Shown here piece by piece: positions 53,237 to 62,040 of a stretch of DNA of 64,000 nt (its first letter is position 1; every line of letters starts with the position of its first letter). The DNA is from Enterococcus nangangensis (GTDB lineage: Bacteria > Bacillota > Bacilli > Lactobacillales > Enterococcaceae): assembly GCF_005405245.1 (NCBI RefSeq), contig NZ_BJDR01000001.1, positions 147,163 through 211,162 of the forward strand, in the 5' to 3' direction. The notes under the pieces were generated by a model that searched no databases, was not told the origin of the DNA, and worked only from the letters and a program-made list of their open reading frames with translations. The position numbers and the translations under genes were made by a program.

Positions 53237-54351
53237 TGAGCCACCTCCTTAGGTAATAAAATGGTTTGGTGGCGATGGGTAATTTCAATTCCTGGTTTTT
53301 TCAAGGTTAAGAGGTAGCTGTCGTTGTCTTTTACTAGCTTTTGCAGCTGCGGATTTTCCGTGATTAACGTGACGTCGGGCACAAAGAGGAGTAGCGTTGT
53401 TTTTTTGATGGTAGGTACTATCAGTTGGTCACTAGGAGTAAATTGCGTCCAGAGTTCATTGCTGACGCGAGACACTTGATAGTTTTCTTTCCCCAGTAAA
53501 TGATAGGTGACGGTGGTGTCTTTCAAACTACCTAAAAGCCTCCGCTGTTCTTCTAACAGATTAGTAAAGCTGTAAAAAAGTCCAAAATTTTCTTCTATAT
53601 GGAGAACGTCCGCACCATAAAAGACTAGGGCCATTTCTTGTAAAGGCTCGTTTTCCAATTCCCGCACGACTACTTCCCCAAGGCGCGCGGAGACTTTCCA
53701 ATCAATTTGTCGTAAGCCATCGCGATACTCGTAACGTCGGAAATTTTTTAAATCATAGCTTTTTTGGGCATCCCCTAAAAACGGCTGGGGCTTTTTCAAA
53801 TATAAAAATTGAAAAAGCGCTTTGGCTTGAGGCGCTAAGTCATAGGGTAAAACAGTGAGCTGTAAAGGGAAGGGGCGCGTTTGTTCTTTTAAAGCAATCC
53901 CTAAAAGATCGCAACTCGCTAAGGTTAAGGAAAAATCTTGATATGTCCCGCGGGGAAAAGGGGCAAAGTGGATCCCGAGCTTACCGCGATGCCAAAAAGA
54001 AATATCCCTTTGAATTTGGCGGGTGGGATGATGAAGAGTAATCATTAAAGCCGGGTAAAATTGCTGTAAGCCACGGCCAGTAAAAGTCATGGTCAATTTA
54101 GTATGTTCACCGCTATGAATCGTAAAAACTTCTGGGCAGCTAACGTGAATGCGGCGCAAAGAAGCCAGCAGGCGCAAACTTAAGCCTAGGTAAAAAAAAG
54201 TGGCTAGCCAAAATAAAAACCAGCCGGTGGTGTTGTTGAATAAAAAAGCATAGGCTAAGATAAAAAGATAAAAAAGCAAGGCGATTAAAAGTTTGCCACT
54301 AATTCGTAAGTAATAGCGCCAACTTTTAGTGGGTAAGGGAATTTTTTTCAT
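53224..54351 (-). CDS. DUF58 domain protein
   Basis: 375 residues from ATG 54351 with AGAGGTGG upstream. Two membrane helices near the N-terminus (LLIALLFYLFILAYAFLF and a following one) precede a von Willebrand-like/DUF58 domain with YRDGLRQIDWKVSARLGEVVVRELENE near 250. DUF58 proteins are the usual partners of MoxR ATPases. The gene lies between moxR and the transglutaminase gene, ten bases after the former. Confidence 0.92.
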   Translation of the reverse strand: MKKIPLPTKSWRYYLRISGKLLIALLFYLFILAYAFLFNNTTGWFLFWLATFFYLGLSLRLLASLRRIHVSCPEVFTIHSGEHTKLTMTFTGRGLQQFYPALMITLHHPTRQIQRDISFWHRGKLGIHFAPFPRGTYQDFSLTLASCDLLGIALKEQTRPFPLQLTVLPYDLAPQAKALFQFLYLKKPQPFLGDAQKSYDLKNFRRYEYRDGLRQIDWKVSARLGEVVVRELENEPLQEMALVFYGADVLHIEENFGLFYSFTNLLEEQRRLLGSLKDTTVTYHLLGKENYQVSRVSNELWTQFTPSDQLIVPTIKKTTLLLFVPDVTLITENPQLQKLVKDNDSYLLTLKKPGIEITHRHQTILLPKEVAQWKI

Positions 54352-54361
54352 GAAGCCACCT

Positions 54362-55309
54362 CTACAAAGGAACAGGAACGTGTTGCAAAATCTTTTGCAG
54401 AAGCGCTTCTGTTTCTTTTTTGCTAAAAGCACCGGTGCTTAAGAAGATGCGGTGGGCAAAGGTCGGTAAGAAGACCGCTTTAAAATCGTCAGGCACACAA
54501 AAGTTACGTCCTTCCACTAAGGCGTAAGCTTTGGCAGCTCGTAAGAAGGCCAGTCCACCCCGCGGCGAAGCACCTAAGCGAATTTCCGGTTGATTGCGGG
54601 TAGCTAAAATTAAAGATAAGGCATATTCGTATAAGTCGTCGGTTACGTGCACTTCGCTAGCTAATTTTTTTAAAATAGAAAGTTCTGCTAACGTTAAAAC
54701 ACCTTTAAGTTGTGGTAATAATTTTTCTGTATCGGTGCCTTTCAATAATTCTAGCTCTGCTTCGTAGTCGGGATAGCCAATGGATAAACAAAATAGAAAA
54801 CGATCCAGTTGTGCTTCAGGCAAAGGATACGTTCCTTCGTACTCAATGGGATTTTGGGTGGCCAAAACGAAAAAGTTTTCTTCCATGGGGTAACTAGTCC
54901 CATCTAAGGTCACCTGGCGCTCACTCATAACTTCTAACAACGCAGACTGTGCGCGGGGAGTAGCACGATTAATTTCATCTGCCAATAAGACAGTCGTAAA
55001 GACTGGCCCTTCCTTAAACTCAAAGGTGTGGGTTACAGAATTGTAAATGGCGCTACCTAAAATATCACCAGGTAAAAGGTCGGGAGTAAATTGAATTCGT
55101 CCGTAGCTTCCTTGAATACTGGCAGCTAAAGCTTTAATTAAAGTGGTCTTCCCAACACCTGGAACATCTTCAAACAAGATATGGCCGTCTGCTAGTAGCG
55201 CAGTAAGCGTTAATTTTAATACTTGGCGTTTTCCTAAAATAATTTTTTCCATGTTATCCAAGAGTTCTTGGACTTTTTCATGGGCAATTTTCATGGTTTT
55301 AGCATCCAT
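54362..55309 (-). CDS. MoxR-type AAA+ ATPase
   Basis: 315 residues. Walker A EDVPGVGKTTL near 38-48, Walker B VLLADEINRATPRAQSALLEVM near 107, sensor 1 FVLATQNPIEYEGTYPLPEAQLDRF, and sensor 2 LGASPRGGLAFL. MoxR ATPases act as chaperone-like motors for the vWA/DUF58 proteins encoded next to them. First gene of the three-gene minus-strand operon; ATG 55309 with GGGATG upstream, or ATG 55294. Confidence 0.93.
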   Translation of the reverse strand: MDAKTMKIAHEKVQELLDNMEKIILGKRQVLKLTLTALLADGHILFEDVPGVGKTTLIKALAASIQGSYGRIQFTPDLLPGDILGSAIYNSVTHTFEFKEGPVFTTVLLADEINRATPRAQSALLEVMSERQVTLDGTSYPMEENFFVLATQNPIEYEGTYPLPEAQLDRFLFCLSIGYPDYEAELELLKGTDTEKLLPQLKGVLTLAELSILKKLASEVHVTDDLYEYALSLILATRNQPEIRLGASPRGGLAFLRAAKAYALVEGRNFCVPDDFKAVFLPTFAHRIFLSTGAFSKKETEALLQKILQHVPVPL

Positions 55310-55342
55310 GAGATCACATCCCTATCTTGTGGCTTTTTCTTT

Positions 55343-55371
55343 ATTTTAGCGGATATTTCATGATTACTCAA
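55343..55371 (-). promoter_or_regulatory. Promoter of the MoxR operon
   Basis: On the minus strand TTGAGT (55366-55371), 17 bases, TAAAAT (55343-55348). Confidence 0.65.
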
Positions 55372-55408
55372 AGTATAAATTATTTTTTGAAAAAATCAGC
55401 TAAGGGTC

Positions 55409-55437
55409 TTGCTTATTCCCGCTAAACTGACTATCAT
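55409..55437 (+). promoter_or_regulatory. Promoter of the MATE exporter
   Basis: TTGCTT (55409-55414), 17 bases, TATCAT (55432-55437). Confidence 0.6.
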
Positions 55438-55475
55438 ACTTAAAGACTATTAAAACGGGAGGCAGGTTTTGCGCC

Positions 55476-56834
55476 ATGCATGATATGACGTCGGGGAAAC
55501 CTTACAAATTAATTTTTTATTTTACGATTCCACTTTTTATCGGTAATTTGTTCCAGCAATTTTATAATATCGCCGATACGTTAATCGTGGGGCGCGCTTT
55601 AGGCGAGAATGCTTTAGCCGCAGTGGGCTCTACTGGGAGCATTAACTTTTTAATCATCGGTTTTGCTCAAGGGTTAACGGCGGGCTTAACAATTATCACC
55701 GCCCAGCGTTTTGGTGCGCGTGATCCAAAAGGGGTGCGACGTAGTTTTGCTACCTGTATTAGTATTTCCGCGATTGTGGCTGTCTTACTTACCCTCCTGA
55801 GTGTCATTTTTGTGCGGGATATTTTGCAGTGGATGCAAACGCCTGCTGATATTATTGATCAAGCAGAAGAATTTATTACCATTATCTTTTGGGGGATTCC
55901 TTTTTCCATTGCCTTTAACTTGCTTTCTAACGTTTTGCGAGCTTTAGGGGATAGTCGGACGCCGCTCTTTTTCTTAGTTATTGCTGTAATCGTTAACATC
56001 GTCTTAGATTTAATTTTAATTCCTTATTTTCATATGGGGGTAGCAGGCGCGGGGATTGCTACCGTTACTGCCCAAATTGTCGCTTCTCTCCTGTGCGCTT
56101 TTTATATTTATAAAAAGATTAACATTTTACATTTTCGTCGCAAAGACTTTGGCTTAAATAAAGAAGAATGGACAACGCATTTGCGGGTAGGATTACCCAT
56201 GGGTTTTCAGTCTTCCATTATCGCTATCGGATCTATCGCGTTACAAACAGCCTTAAATAGTTTAGGGACCCAAGTTGTTGCCGCCAACACAGCGGCAGCC
56301 CGCATCGACCAATTTGCGACCCAACCCATGGCTTCCTTTGGGATCACCATGGCGACTTTTACTGCGCAAAATTTAGGTGCTAGAAAGTTCAGCCGTATTA
56401 TGGAAGGCGTGAAGCAGTGCTTAATTATGTCGTGTAGTTTTTCGGTAGTAGCCGGTGCAGCGATAATTATTTTTGCTAACCAATTGGTGATGATGTTCTT
56501 AAAAGAACCTGATCCCCAAATTCTTTCCTTATCGCGAATTTACTTTATTATTAATGGTTCTCTTTATATCTTGTTAGCGGTCTTATTCATTATTCGTTAC
56601 ACGTTGCAAGGCTTAGGAAAGAGCTTTGTACCTACTATGGCTGGTATCGCTGAACTTTTGATGCGGACTGGTGCGGCCGTCTTTTTAGCGCGTTCCTTCG
56701 GTTATCCAGGAGCCGCTTCAGCTAACCCCTTAGCGTGGCTAGGTTCCCTGTTGGTCCTTATTCCGTCTTACGTCTTAGCAGTAAAAACTTTGCGGACGCT
56801 AAAAGATGGCGATGCTATTCCCAATAAATTTTAA
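55476..56834 (+). CDS. MATE family multidrug/cation exporter
   Basis: 452 residues with about 12 membrane helices. The N-terminus (TSGKPYKLIFYFTIPLFIGNLFQQFYNIADTLIVGRALG) and the repeat half are typical of the DinF/NorM MATE fold. Members export cationic drugs or metabolites using sodium or proton gradients; the substrate is unknown. The start ATG 55476 is 13 bases after GGGAGG, a longer gap than usual; ATG 55485 is an alternative. Divergent from the MoxR operon. Confidence 0.9.
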   Translation: MHDMTSGKPYKLIFYFTIPLFIGNLFQQFYNIADTLIVGRALGENALAAVGSTGSINFLIIGFAQGLTAGLTIITAQRFGARDPKGVRRSFATCISISAIVAVLLTLLSVIFVRDILQWMQTPADIIDQAEEFITIIFWGIPFSIAFNLLSNVLRALGDSRTPLFFLVIAVIVNIVLDLILIPYFHMGVAGAGIATVTAQIVASLLCAFYIYKKINILHFRRKDFGLNKEEWTTHLRVGLPMGFQSSIIAIGSIALQTALNSLGTQVVAANTAAARIDQFATQPMASFGITMATFTAQNLGARKFSRIMEGVKQCLIMSCSFSVVAGAAIIIFANQLVMMFLKEPDPQILSLSRIYFIINGSLYILLAVLFIIRYTLQGLGKSFVPTMAGIAELLMRTGAAVFLARSFGYPGAASANPLAWLGSLLVLIPSYVLAVKTLRTLKDGDAIPNKF

Positions 56835-56850
56835 CCAGTCTTAGACTTTT

Positions 56851-56888
56851 AAAACTGTGCGGACATCATTGCTGCACAGTTTTTTTTC
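56851..56888 (+). terminator. Terminator of the MATE gene
   Basis: AAAACTGTGC and GCACAGTTTT pair around a 13-base loop; eight T follow. The GCTGCACAGT arm recurs in the hairpin at 59501-59531. Confidence 0.85.
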
Positions 56889-56984
56889 GCAAAAATTTTC
56901 CGTTCATTTTTTCACACTTTGTGCAAAAGCCCGATAAAAATTGTTAATTTACCAATAGGCGACAAGAGGAAAAGTTATTAATAT

Positions 56985-56998
56985 TGAAAACGTAAACA
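56985..56998 (+). promoter_or_regulatory. cre-like catabolite control site before the glycerate operon
   Basis: TGAAAACGTAAACA agrees with the CcpA site consensus TGWAARCGYTWNCW at all positions but one. It lies 20 bases before the permease start, which suits repression in the presence of glucose. Confidence 0.5.
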
Positions 56999-57018
56999 AA
57001 TAAAAAGGAGATGTCAAG

Positions 57019-58311
57019 ATGCCAGAGATTACGATTCCTTGGTATGCGGCGATTATCGGGTTAATTATCGCCATTATTTTAATTTTGAAAAAAGTTCAAC
57101 CCGTCTATTCATTATTTTTAGGAGGAATTGTTGGCTGTTTAATTGGTGGCGCCTCCATGGTGGATACCGTGAATGTTTTAATCGGTGGCACGCAAAGTAT
57201 TATGGGGACGGCCATTCGCGTATTAGCTGCTGGGATGCTAGCCGGCGTAATGATGGAGTCCGGATCAGCTGAAGCGATTGCCCATGCTATTGTGACTAAA
57301 TTAGGAGCCCAAAAAGCTATTTTTTCCCTTGCTCTTTCCACGATGATTATTACAGCTGTTGGGGTCTTCATTCCGGTTGCTGTTTTGATTGTGGCGCCCA
57401 TTGCTTTATCTGTCGGAAAACAAACAGGGATTTCTAAAATCGCTTTATTGACAGCGCTCTCTGGTGGTGGGAAAGCCGGAAATATTATTTCTCCCAATCC
57501 CAACACGATTGCGGCGGCCAATGGCTATAACTTAAATTTAAGTGATGTCATGATTGCTGGTTTTATCCCAGCTTTGTTCGGTTTAGCAACGGCGGTAATC
57601 ATCGCTAATATCATTAAGAAAAAAGGCGGGATGGTGAAAGATTCTGACGTGAAAGACGAAGAAGAAAAGACCTTAATGCCTTTAGGAAAAGCTTTAGTCG
57701 CTCCTGTCTTATCCATTGTTTTATTATTGTTGAATCCAGTGGGGACGATGTTACACATTAACTTCTTAGCTAATCTGAAAATTGATGCGTTATATATTTT
57801 ACCCTTTGCTTCAGTCGTTGGCACAATTGCTATGGGTCATGGACGGCACTTGCGGAAGTACGCAGCTTCCGGAATGCGTCGTGTCACTGACACGGTATTA
57901 ATCTTAATTGGTGCCGGAGCGATTGCTGGTTTGATTTCAGTTTCTGATTTATCGACACAAGTCGTCAACCTAATTGATGCTGCGGGTATTTCTGGAACCT
58001 TCTTAGCACCGATTGCCGGAACGTTAATGGGCTTAGCAGTAGGTTCTACTTCTACGGCCGTAATCTTAGCCACCGGTTCATTTGGAGAAGCTATTTTAGC
58101 CACAGGGACGGCGCCATTAGCCGCCGCTGTCATGACCCACACTGGGGCGACGGTTATTGACCAATTGCCGCAAGGAAATTATTTCCACATTACTGCTGAT
58201 TCCATGAAGATGTCCATCAAAGAACGGATGAAAGTCATTCCTTACGAATTTTGTGTTGGTTTGGTGATGACCATCGTAGCTACTGTATTATACGGCTTTA
58301 TTTTGAAATAG
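57019..58311 (+). CDS. GntP family gluconate/glycerate permease
   Basis: 430 residues with about 12 membrane segments. The GntP family traits are present: FLGGIVGCLIGG, LAAGMLAGVMMESG, SGGGKAGNIISPNPNTIAAANG. The usual substrates are gluconate, glycerate or related acids; being followed by glycerate kinase points to glycerate. AAAAGGAG precedes ATG 57019. First gene of the operon, under the cre-like site. Confidence 0.9.
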   Translation: MPEITIPWYAAIIGLIIAIILILKKVQPVYSLFLGGIVGCLIGGASMVDTVNVLIGGTQSIMGTAIRVLAAGMLAGVMMESGSAEAIAHAIVTKLGAQKAIFSLALSTMIITAVGVFIPVAVLIVAPIALSVGKQTGISKIALLTALSGGGKAGNIISPNPNTIAAANGYNLNLSDVMIAGFIPALFGLATAVIIANIIKKKGGMVKDSDVKDEEEKTLMPLGKALVAPVLSIVLLLLNPVGTMLHINFLANLKIDALYILPFASVVGTIAMGHGRHLRKYAASGMRRVTDTVLILIGAGAIAGLISVSDLSTQVVNLIDAAGISGTFLAPIAGTLMGLAVGSTSTAVILATGSFGEAILATGTAPLAAAVMTHTGATVIDQLPQGNYFHITADSMKMSIKERMKVIPYEFCVGLVMTIVATVLYGFILK

Positions 58312-58323
58312 GAGTGAAGAGAC

Positions 58324-59466
58324 GTGAGTAAATGTTTTGTAATTGCCCCCGATTCTTTTAAAGAGAGTTTGTCAGCTAAAGAAGCGTGTGAAGCATTAGC
58401 TAAAGGGGTACGTAAAGTTTTTCCAGATGCTAAAATTATCAACGTCCCCATGGCTGATGGCGGCGAAGGCACTGTGGATTCTTTAATCGATGCTTTAAAC
58501 GGTAAAAAAATTGAAGTTGAAGTCAACGGTCCTTTAGCCGGTGAAAAAGTAACGGCCTACTTTGGTTATATGGCAGACACGAAAACGGCCGTCATGGAAA
58601 TGGCCAAAGCCAGTGGCATTGGTTTATTGGCGCCTGCTAAACGTAATCCTTTAATTACGTCCACATACGGTACTGGTGAAATGATGGCCGCCGCCATGGA
58701 TTTAGGCGCTGAAAAAATTATCATTGGGATTGGTGGTTCGGTAACTAACGACGGTGGTGCAGGGATGGCCCAAGCTCTCGGTGTTAAGTTATTAGATGCT
58801 GGAGGTGTGGAGCTACCTTTAGGCGGTGGTGCTTTAGGAAAATTAGCCACTATTGATCTAACTAACTTAGATCCACGTTTAGCTAAAACCCAAATTACTG
58901 TAGCCAGTGATGTGACCAATCCTTTAATTGGTGAACATGGCGCCTCCCATGTCTTTGGTCCGCAAAAGGGAGCTACACCAGAAATGGTGGCCCAACTAGA
59001 TGCCAACTTAGCCCATTATGCGGCAGTAATTAAAAAGACTTTGCAAAAAGATTTAGCTAATTATCCTGGCGCTGGCGCAGCTGGTGGCTTAGGCGCTGGA
59101 CTACTGGCCTTTACGCAAGCCGAATTAAAACCAGGAATTGACATTGTGGTAGAGATTAATCAGTTGGCCGAAAAAATCGCGCAAGCCGATTACGTCTTCA
59201 CTGGTGAAGGGGGCATGGACTTCCAAACTAAATTTGGGAAAGCTCCTTATGGGGTGGCGAAAGTCGCCCAACGCTACGGCAAACCCGTCTTTGCTTTTGC
59301 CGGTTACATCGGCCAAGATGTCGACGTTTTATACGATGAAGGCATGACGGCTATCTTTGGAATTTTAAGCAAAGCACAAAGTCTGGAAGAAGCGTTGGCT
59401 AGCGGCGCTGAAAATTTAAGTCGCACCAGTGAAAATGTCTGCCGCGTTTTAAAAGTAAACGCCTAG
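58324..59466 (+). CDS. Glycerate kinase (GlxK/GarK type)
   Basis: 380 residues. IAPDSFKESLSAKEACEALAKG at the N-terminus, MADGGEGTVDSL near 41, IIIGIGGSVTNDGGAGMAQALG near 137, and FTGEGGMDFQTKFGKAP are diagnostic of the type I glycerate kinase fold. It phosphorylates glycerate to 2- (or 3-) phosphoglycerate, feeding lower glycolysis. GTG start at 58324 with AGGAG upstream; 12 bases after the permease. Confidence 0.94.
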   Translation: MSKCFVIAPDSFKESLSAKEACEALAKGVRKVFPDAKIINVPMADGGEGTVDSLIDALNGKKIEVEVNGPLAGEKVTAYFGYMADTKTAVMEMAKASGIGLLAPAKRNPLITSTYGTGEMMAAAMDLGAEKIIIGIGGSVTNDGGAGMAQALGVKLLDAGGVELPLGGGALGKLATIDLTNLDPRLAKTQITVASDVTNPLIGEHGASHVFGPQKGATPEMVAQLDANLAHYAAVIKKTLQKDLANYPGAGAAGGLGAGLLAFTQAELKPGIDIVVEINQLAEKIAQADYVFTGEGGMDFQTKFGKAPYGVAKVAQRYGKPVFAFAGYIGQDVDVLYDEGMTAIFGILSKAQSLEEALASGAENLSRTSENVCRVLKVNA

Positions 59467-59500
59467 ACTTTACAGATTGAAAAAAATAGTTGAAAATAAG

Positions 59501-59531
59501 AGGACTGTGCAGCGCTGTGCTGCACAGTCCT
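59501..59531 (+). other. 13-bp perfect hairpin between glycerate kinase and cdaR
   Basis: AGGACTGTGCAGC and GCTGCACAGTCCT pair exactly around GCTGT. No T-tract follows, so it is not a normal terminator. It could protect the upstream mRNA 3' end or reduce cdaR expression. It shares GCTGCACAGT with the terminator at 56851-56888. Confidence 0.7.
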
Positions 59532-59570
59532 TACTGCTAGTCAATGTTAAATTATTTTGCGAGGTGTCCC

Positions 59571-60590
59571 ATGAGTTCTTTAACAAAAGAGCAAGCGGCG
59601 TTAATCGTCCGCAAGTTGATGGATGATATTCCCTATAACATTAATATCATGAATGACCAAGGGCGGATTATCGCTAGTGGTCATCCTGAAAGAATCGGTT
59701 CCCGCCACCGAGCTGCTGAGCGAGCCATTCGTGAAGGCCGGATGGTGGAAGTGGATCAAGATACTCCATTGGAAAAGCAAGGTACCAACGAGCCGATTAT
59801 TTATCAAGGGGAAGTCATTGGCGTGGTGGGTATCTCTGGTGCGCCAGTGGAGGTTCGTCCCTTTACCAAGTTAGTTAAAACGATTGCCCTGATGTTGATT
59901 GAAGACTTAGCTCTTTATAAAAAGCAAGAAGAGAGTCGCTTAGCGAAAGTAGCCTTTATTCAACAGCTGCTACAAGCACCTCACCACTATGATGAAGTGT
60001 TACAACAAGAGGCTTTGAGTCGCTATCACTTAATGTTAGGTCAAAATTATCGGACACTTTATGCCAGTGACTTAACTTTTTTCAAAAAATATTATCCGCA
60101 GCAAGAACTTTTCGCCTATGAAGAAGGGTGGATTATTTTTGTGCGGGAAAAAGATTTTATTGCGCTGCCCAAAGTAGCTACCAGTTTTACCGGTTTTTTG
60201 TTAAGTACCACTAGTGCAGTCTATTTGGCCGAAAGTTTATTAAAAATTAGACATACGCTATTATTTTTGCAGTTGATGGGCTATGACGCAGGTAGCTACG
60301 CGACGGAGGATTTTTTCTTCAGCCAATTTCTTAGTTTTCCAGTGGCACCTAATCCTCAACTGTTGGAAAAAGTAACGGCTGCCCGCGAGTATTTTCCAAC
60401 GCTGGTGGAATTTGTAAAGAATCGTTCCAGTATCAACCAAACTGCTGAAAAATTGCACATTCACCGTAATACTTTGAACTATCGTTTACAAAAATTGCAA
60501 CAAATCACTGGTAAAGATCCCCATCTCTGGTTTGAGTTATGGGAATTACTGTATCACTTTGCTTACCAATATCCTCATTTGGCAGAATAA
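59571..60590 (+). CDS. CdaR-type sugar diacid regulator (PucR/CdaR family)
   Basis: 339 residues from ATG 59571 behind GAGGTG. The N-terminal part is a diacid recognition domain (ALIVRKLMDDIPYNINIMNDQGRIIASG, then RVGSRH-like IGSRHRAAERAIREG), and the C-terminal 60 residues hold the PucR-type helix-turn-helix (NQTAEKLHIHRNTLNYRLQKL). CdaR regulators activate glycerate and sugar diacid operons in response to glycerate or diacids. Its place after the permease and kinase strongly suggests it controls them. Confidence 0.92.
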   Translation: MSSLTKEQAALIVRKLMDDIPYNINIMNDQGRIIASGHPERIGSRHRAAERAIREGRMVEVDQDTPLEKQGTNEPIIYQGEVIGVVGISGAPVEVRPFTKLVKTIALMLIEDLALYKKQEESRLAKVAFIQQLLQAPHHYDEVLQQEALSRYHLMLGQNYRTLYASDLTFFKKYYPQQELFAYEEGWIIFVREKDFIALPKVATSFTGFLLSTTSAVYLAESLLKIRHTLLFLQLMGYDAGSYATEDFFFSQFLSFPVAPNPQLLEKVTAAREYFPTLVEFVKNRSSINQTAEKLHIHRNTLNYRLQKLQQITGKDPHLWFELWELLYHFAYQYPHLAE

Positions 60591-60633
60591 AAAAACTCTT
60601 CATCCAAGTTTAGTGGGATGAAGAGTTTTTCTT
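60591..60633. terminator. Bidirectional terminator
   Basis: AAAAACTCTTCATCC pairs with GGATGAAGAGTTTTT; it serves cdaR and the convergent channel gene, whose stop codon lies inside it. Confidence 0.88.
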
Positions 60634-61325
60634 ACTTTTTGTCGCTTTTGGATTCTTTTTTGTTTATTTAAGCTGTCGCTGGGGGTTAAAAAGGAAATAA
60701 TCGGTAAGCTTAAATAAAAAATCATCACGAGCTTAGGTTGAACAAAGGCTAGGCCAATTAAAATTAAATTCCAGACTAAAAGCACGCCGACTCTAATGAT
60801 GGAAAAGCGCTGAGTGAAAATGAGAATTTGGCGATTCTTGTCCCAAATTTCTTCTTGCAAGAGGGCGAACATAAAGTTTTCTAAGAGATTGATTACTAGA
60901 TAGACAACACCGTAGTTAGCAATAGCTAAGGATGTAGGTTCCTGCATAATCCACTTGGTCATTAAAGGAATTAAAGACAAGGTACCCAAGAAAAGAAAAT
61001 TCATAATCAGCGTAGATTTTTTTGCTGCATTCAAATGACTCATAGTGTTGTGGTGTTGGTACCAAAAGTTACCCACGATAAAAAAGCTGACGATAAAAAT
61101 TAAAAAACTCCAGACAAACGTACCATAACTGACATTCCCTGCTGTTGGTAAAGGAATTTCCAAAACCATGATGGTACTAATGATGGCAATCACTGCATCA
61201 TTAAAAAGTTCCAAGTGTTCTTTTAATTTTGCTGGATCTTCTTGATGGAACGTCTTTAACGCATTGTGGACCTCGGCTAACTCTTCTTCCGAAAATTTAT
61301 CCCGTAAATCATTTTTACGACTCAT
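60600..61325 (-). CDS. TMEM175-like (DUF1211) membrane channel protein
   Basis: 241 residues from ATG 61325 (GGTGAG five bases upstream; TTG 61337 and GTG 61334 are alternatives). After a charged N-terminal 50 residues comes HLELFNDAVIAIISTIMVLEIPLP, a variant of the RxxxFSDxxxAIxxTLLVLE motif of bacterial TMEM175 potassium channels, then about five more helices (FWYQHHNTMSHL included). Probably a weakly selective potassium channel. The longer N-terminal region is not part of the channel core. Confidence 0.85.
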   Translation of the reverse strand: MSRKNDLRDKFSEEELAEVHNALKTFHQEDPAKLKEHLELFNDAVIAIISTIMVLEIPLPTAGNVSYGTFVWSFLIFIVSFFIVGNFWYQHHNTMSHLNAAKKSTLIMNFLFLGTLSLIPLMTKWIMQEPTSLAIANYGVVYLVINLLENFMFALLQEEIWDKNRQILIFTQRFSIIRVGVLLVWNLILIGLAFVQPKLVMIFYLSLPIISFLTPSDSLNKQKRIQKRQKVRKTLHPTKLG

Positions 61326-61371
61326 CTTACTCACCAACTTTATTTTTTTTTGCTAGTGTACGGCAAGTTAC

Positions 61372-61884
61372 CTAAAAACTCAAGGATTGTTTGCGATAGT
61401 AAACATCATAGGCTTCATCGTGAGGTGGGAAAGGAAGTTCAGCTAAAATTTTTTTAAAGCCTAATTTTTCGTAAAAATATTTCACCGGCTCATTGTGAAA
61501 AGTCCTTGTGGAAAGAATGAAGTCAGTCTTTTCCGTTTGAATCAGTTGGGTCATTAAAGCAGTAGCAATCCCAAGTTTTTGAAAAGCTGGCCCTACGGCG
61601 AGCTCGTTGATTTCAACGGGTATTCCTTGAAAAGTGGGGGCCAACAGCGGATAAACTTGGGCACCCCACCAACCCGTTGGATCATAATCAGTAACGTAAA
61701 GAAGGCCGACGATTCCTTGACTTTTAGTGGCCACATAAATGCGGGGCTGTAAATTTTGGGCTAAAGCTTTTTTAAAGCGATTATCTAAGGTCCAATCCAG
61801 CTGAAAAGCGGTTTGATAAATTTCGTTTAAGCGGTCTTGCGCTTTTTCGTAGGCGGCTAAACTAGCAATTAATTTTATTTCCAT
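61372..61884 (-). CDS. GNAT acetyltransferase
   Basis: 170 residues. VEINELAVGPAFQKLGIATALM holds the acetyl-CoA loop (QKLGIA), with STRTFHNEPVKYFYEKLGFKKIL following, the standard GNAT order. Substrate unknown. AAAGGAGG precedes ATG 61884. Its promoter has an extended -10 box on the minus strand. Confidence 0.82.
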   Translation of the reverse strand: MEIKLIASLAAYEKAQDRLNEIYQTAFQLDWTLDNRFKKALAQNLQPRIYVATKSQGIVGLLYVTDYDPTGWWGAQVYPLLAPTFQGIPVEINELAVGPAFQKLGIATALMTQLIQTEKTDFILSTRTFHNEPVKYFYEKLGFKKILAELPFPPHDEAYDVYYRKQSLSF

Positions 61885-61918
61885 CCGTCTTCCTCCTTTA
61901 ACGTCCTACTTTTTCTTT

Positions 61919-61927
61919 ATTGTAGCA
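61919..61927 (-). promoter_or_regulatory. Extended -10 promoter of the acetyltransferase gene
   Basis: On the minus strand TGCTACAAT, identical to the box before pyrH and the one on the plus strand at 61997-62005. Confidence 0.5.
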
Positions 61928-61996
61928 CGACTTTTTCCCGACCCCCAAAAAGTTAGATGGCGTTTTTTTCCAGAATGCCCCAGAAGTATTTTTTTA

Positions 61997-62005
61997 TGCT
62001 ACAAT
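61997..62005 (+). promoter_or_regulatory. Extended -10 promoter of the nucleoid protein gene
   Basis: TGCTACAAT stands 36 bases before the start codon; divergent from the identical minus-strand box 70 bases away. Confidence 0.55.
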
Positions 62006-62040
62006 AAGACGTGATTTTTTGAAGAAAGTAGGAATGTTTC

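Noticed and set aside
59501..59531. Terminator after glycerate kinase
   Set aside because: The stem is perfect but no T-tract follows on the plus strand, so it is listed as a hairpin of unknown role.
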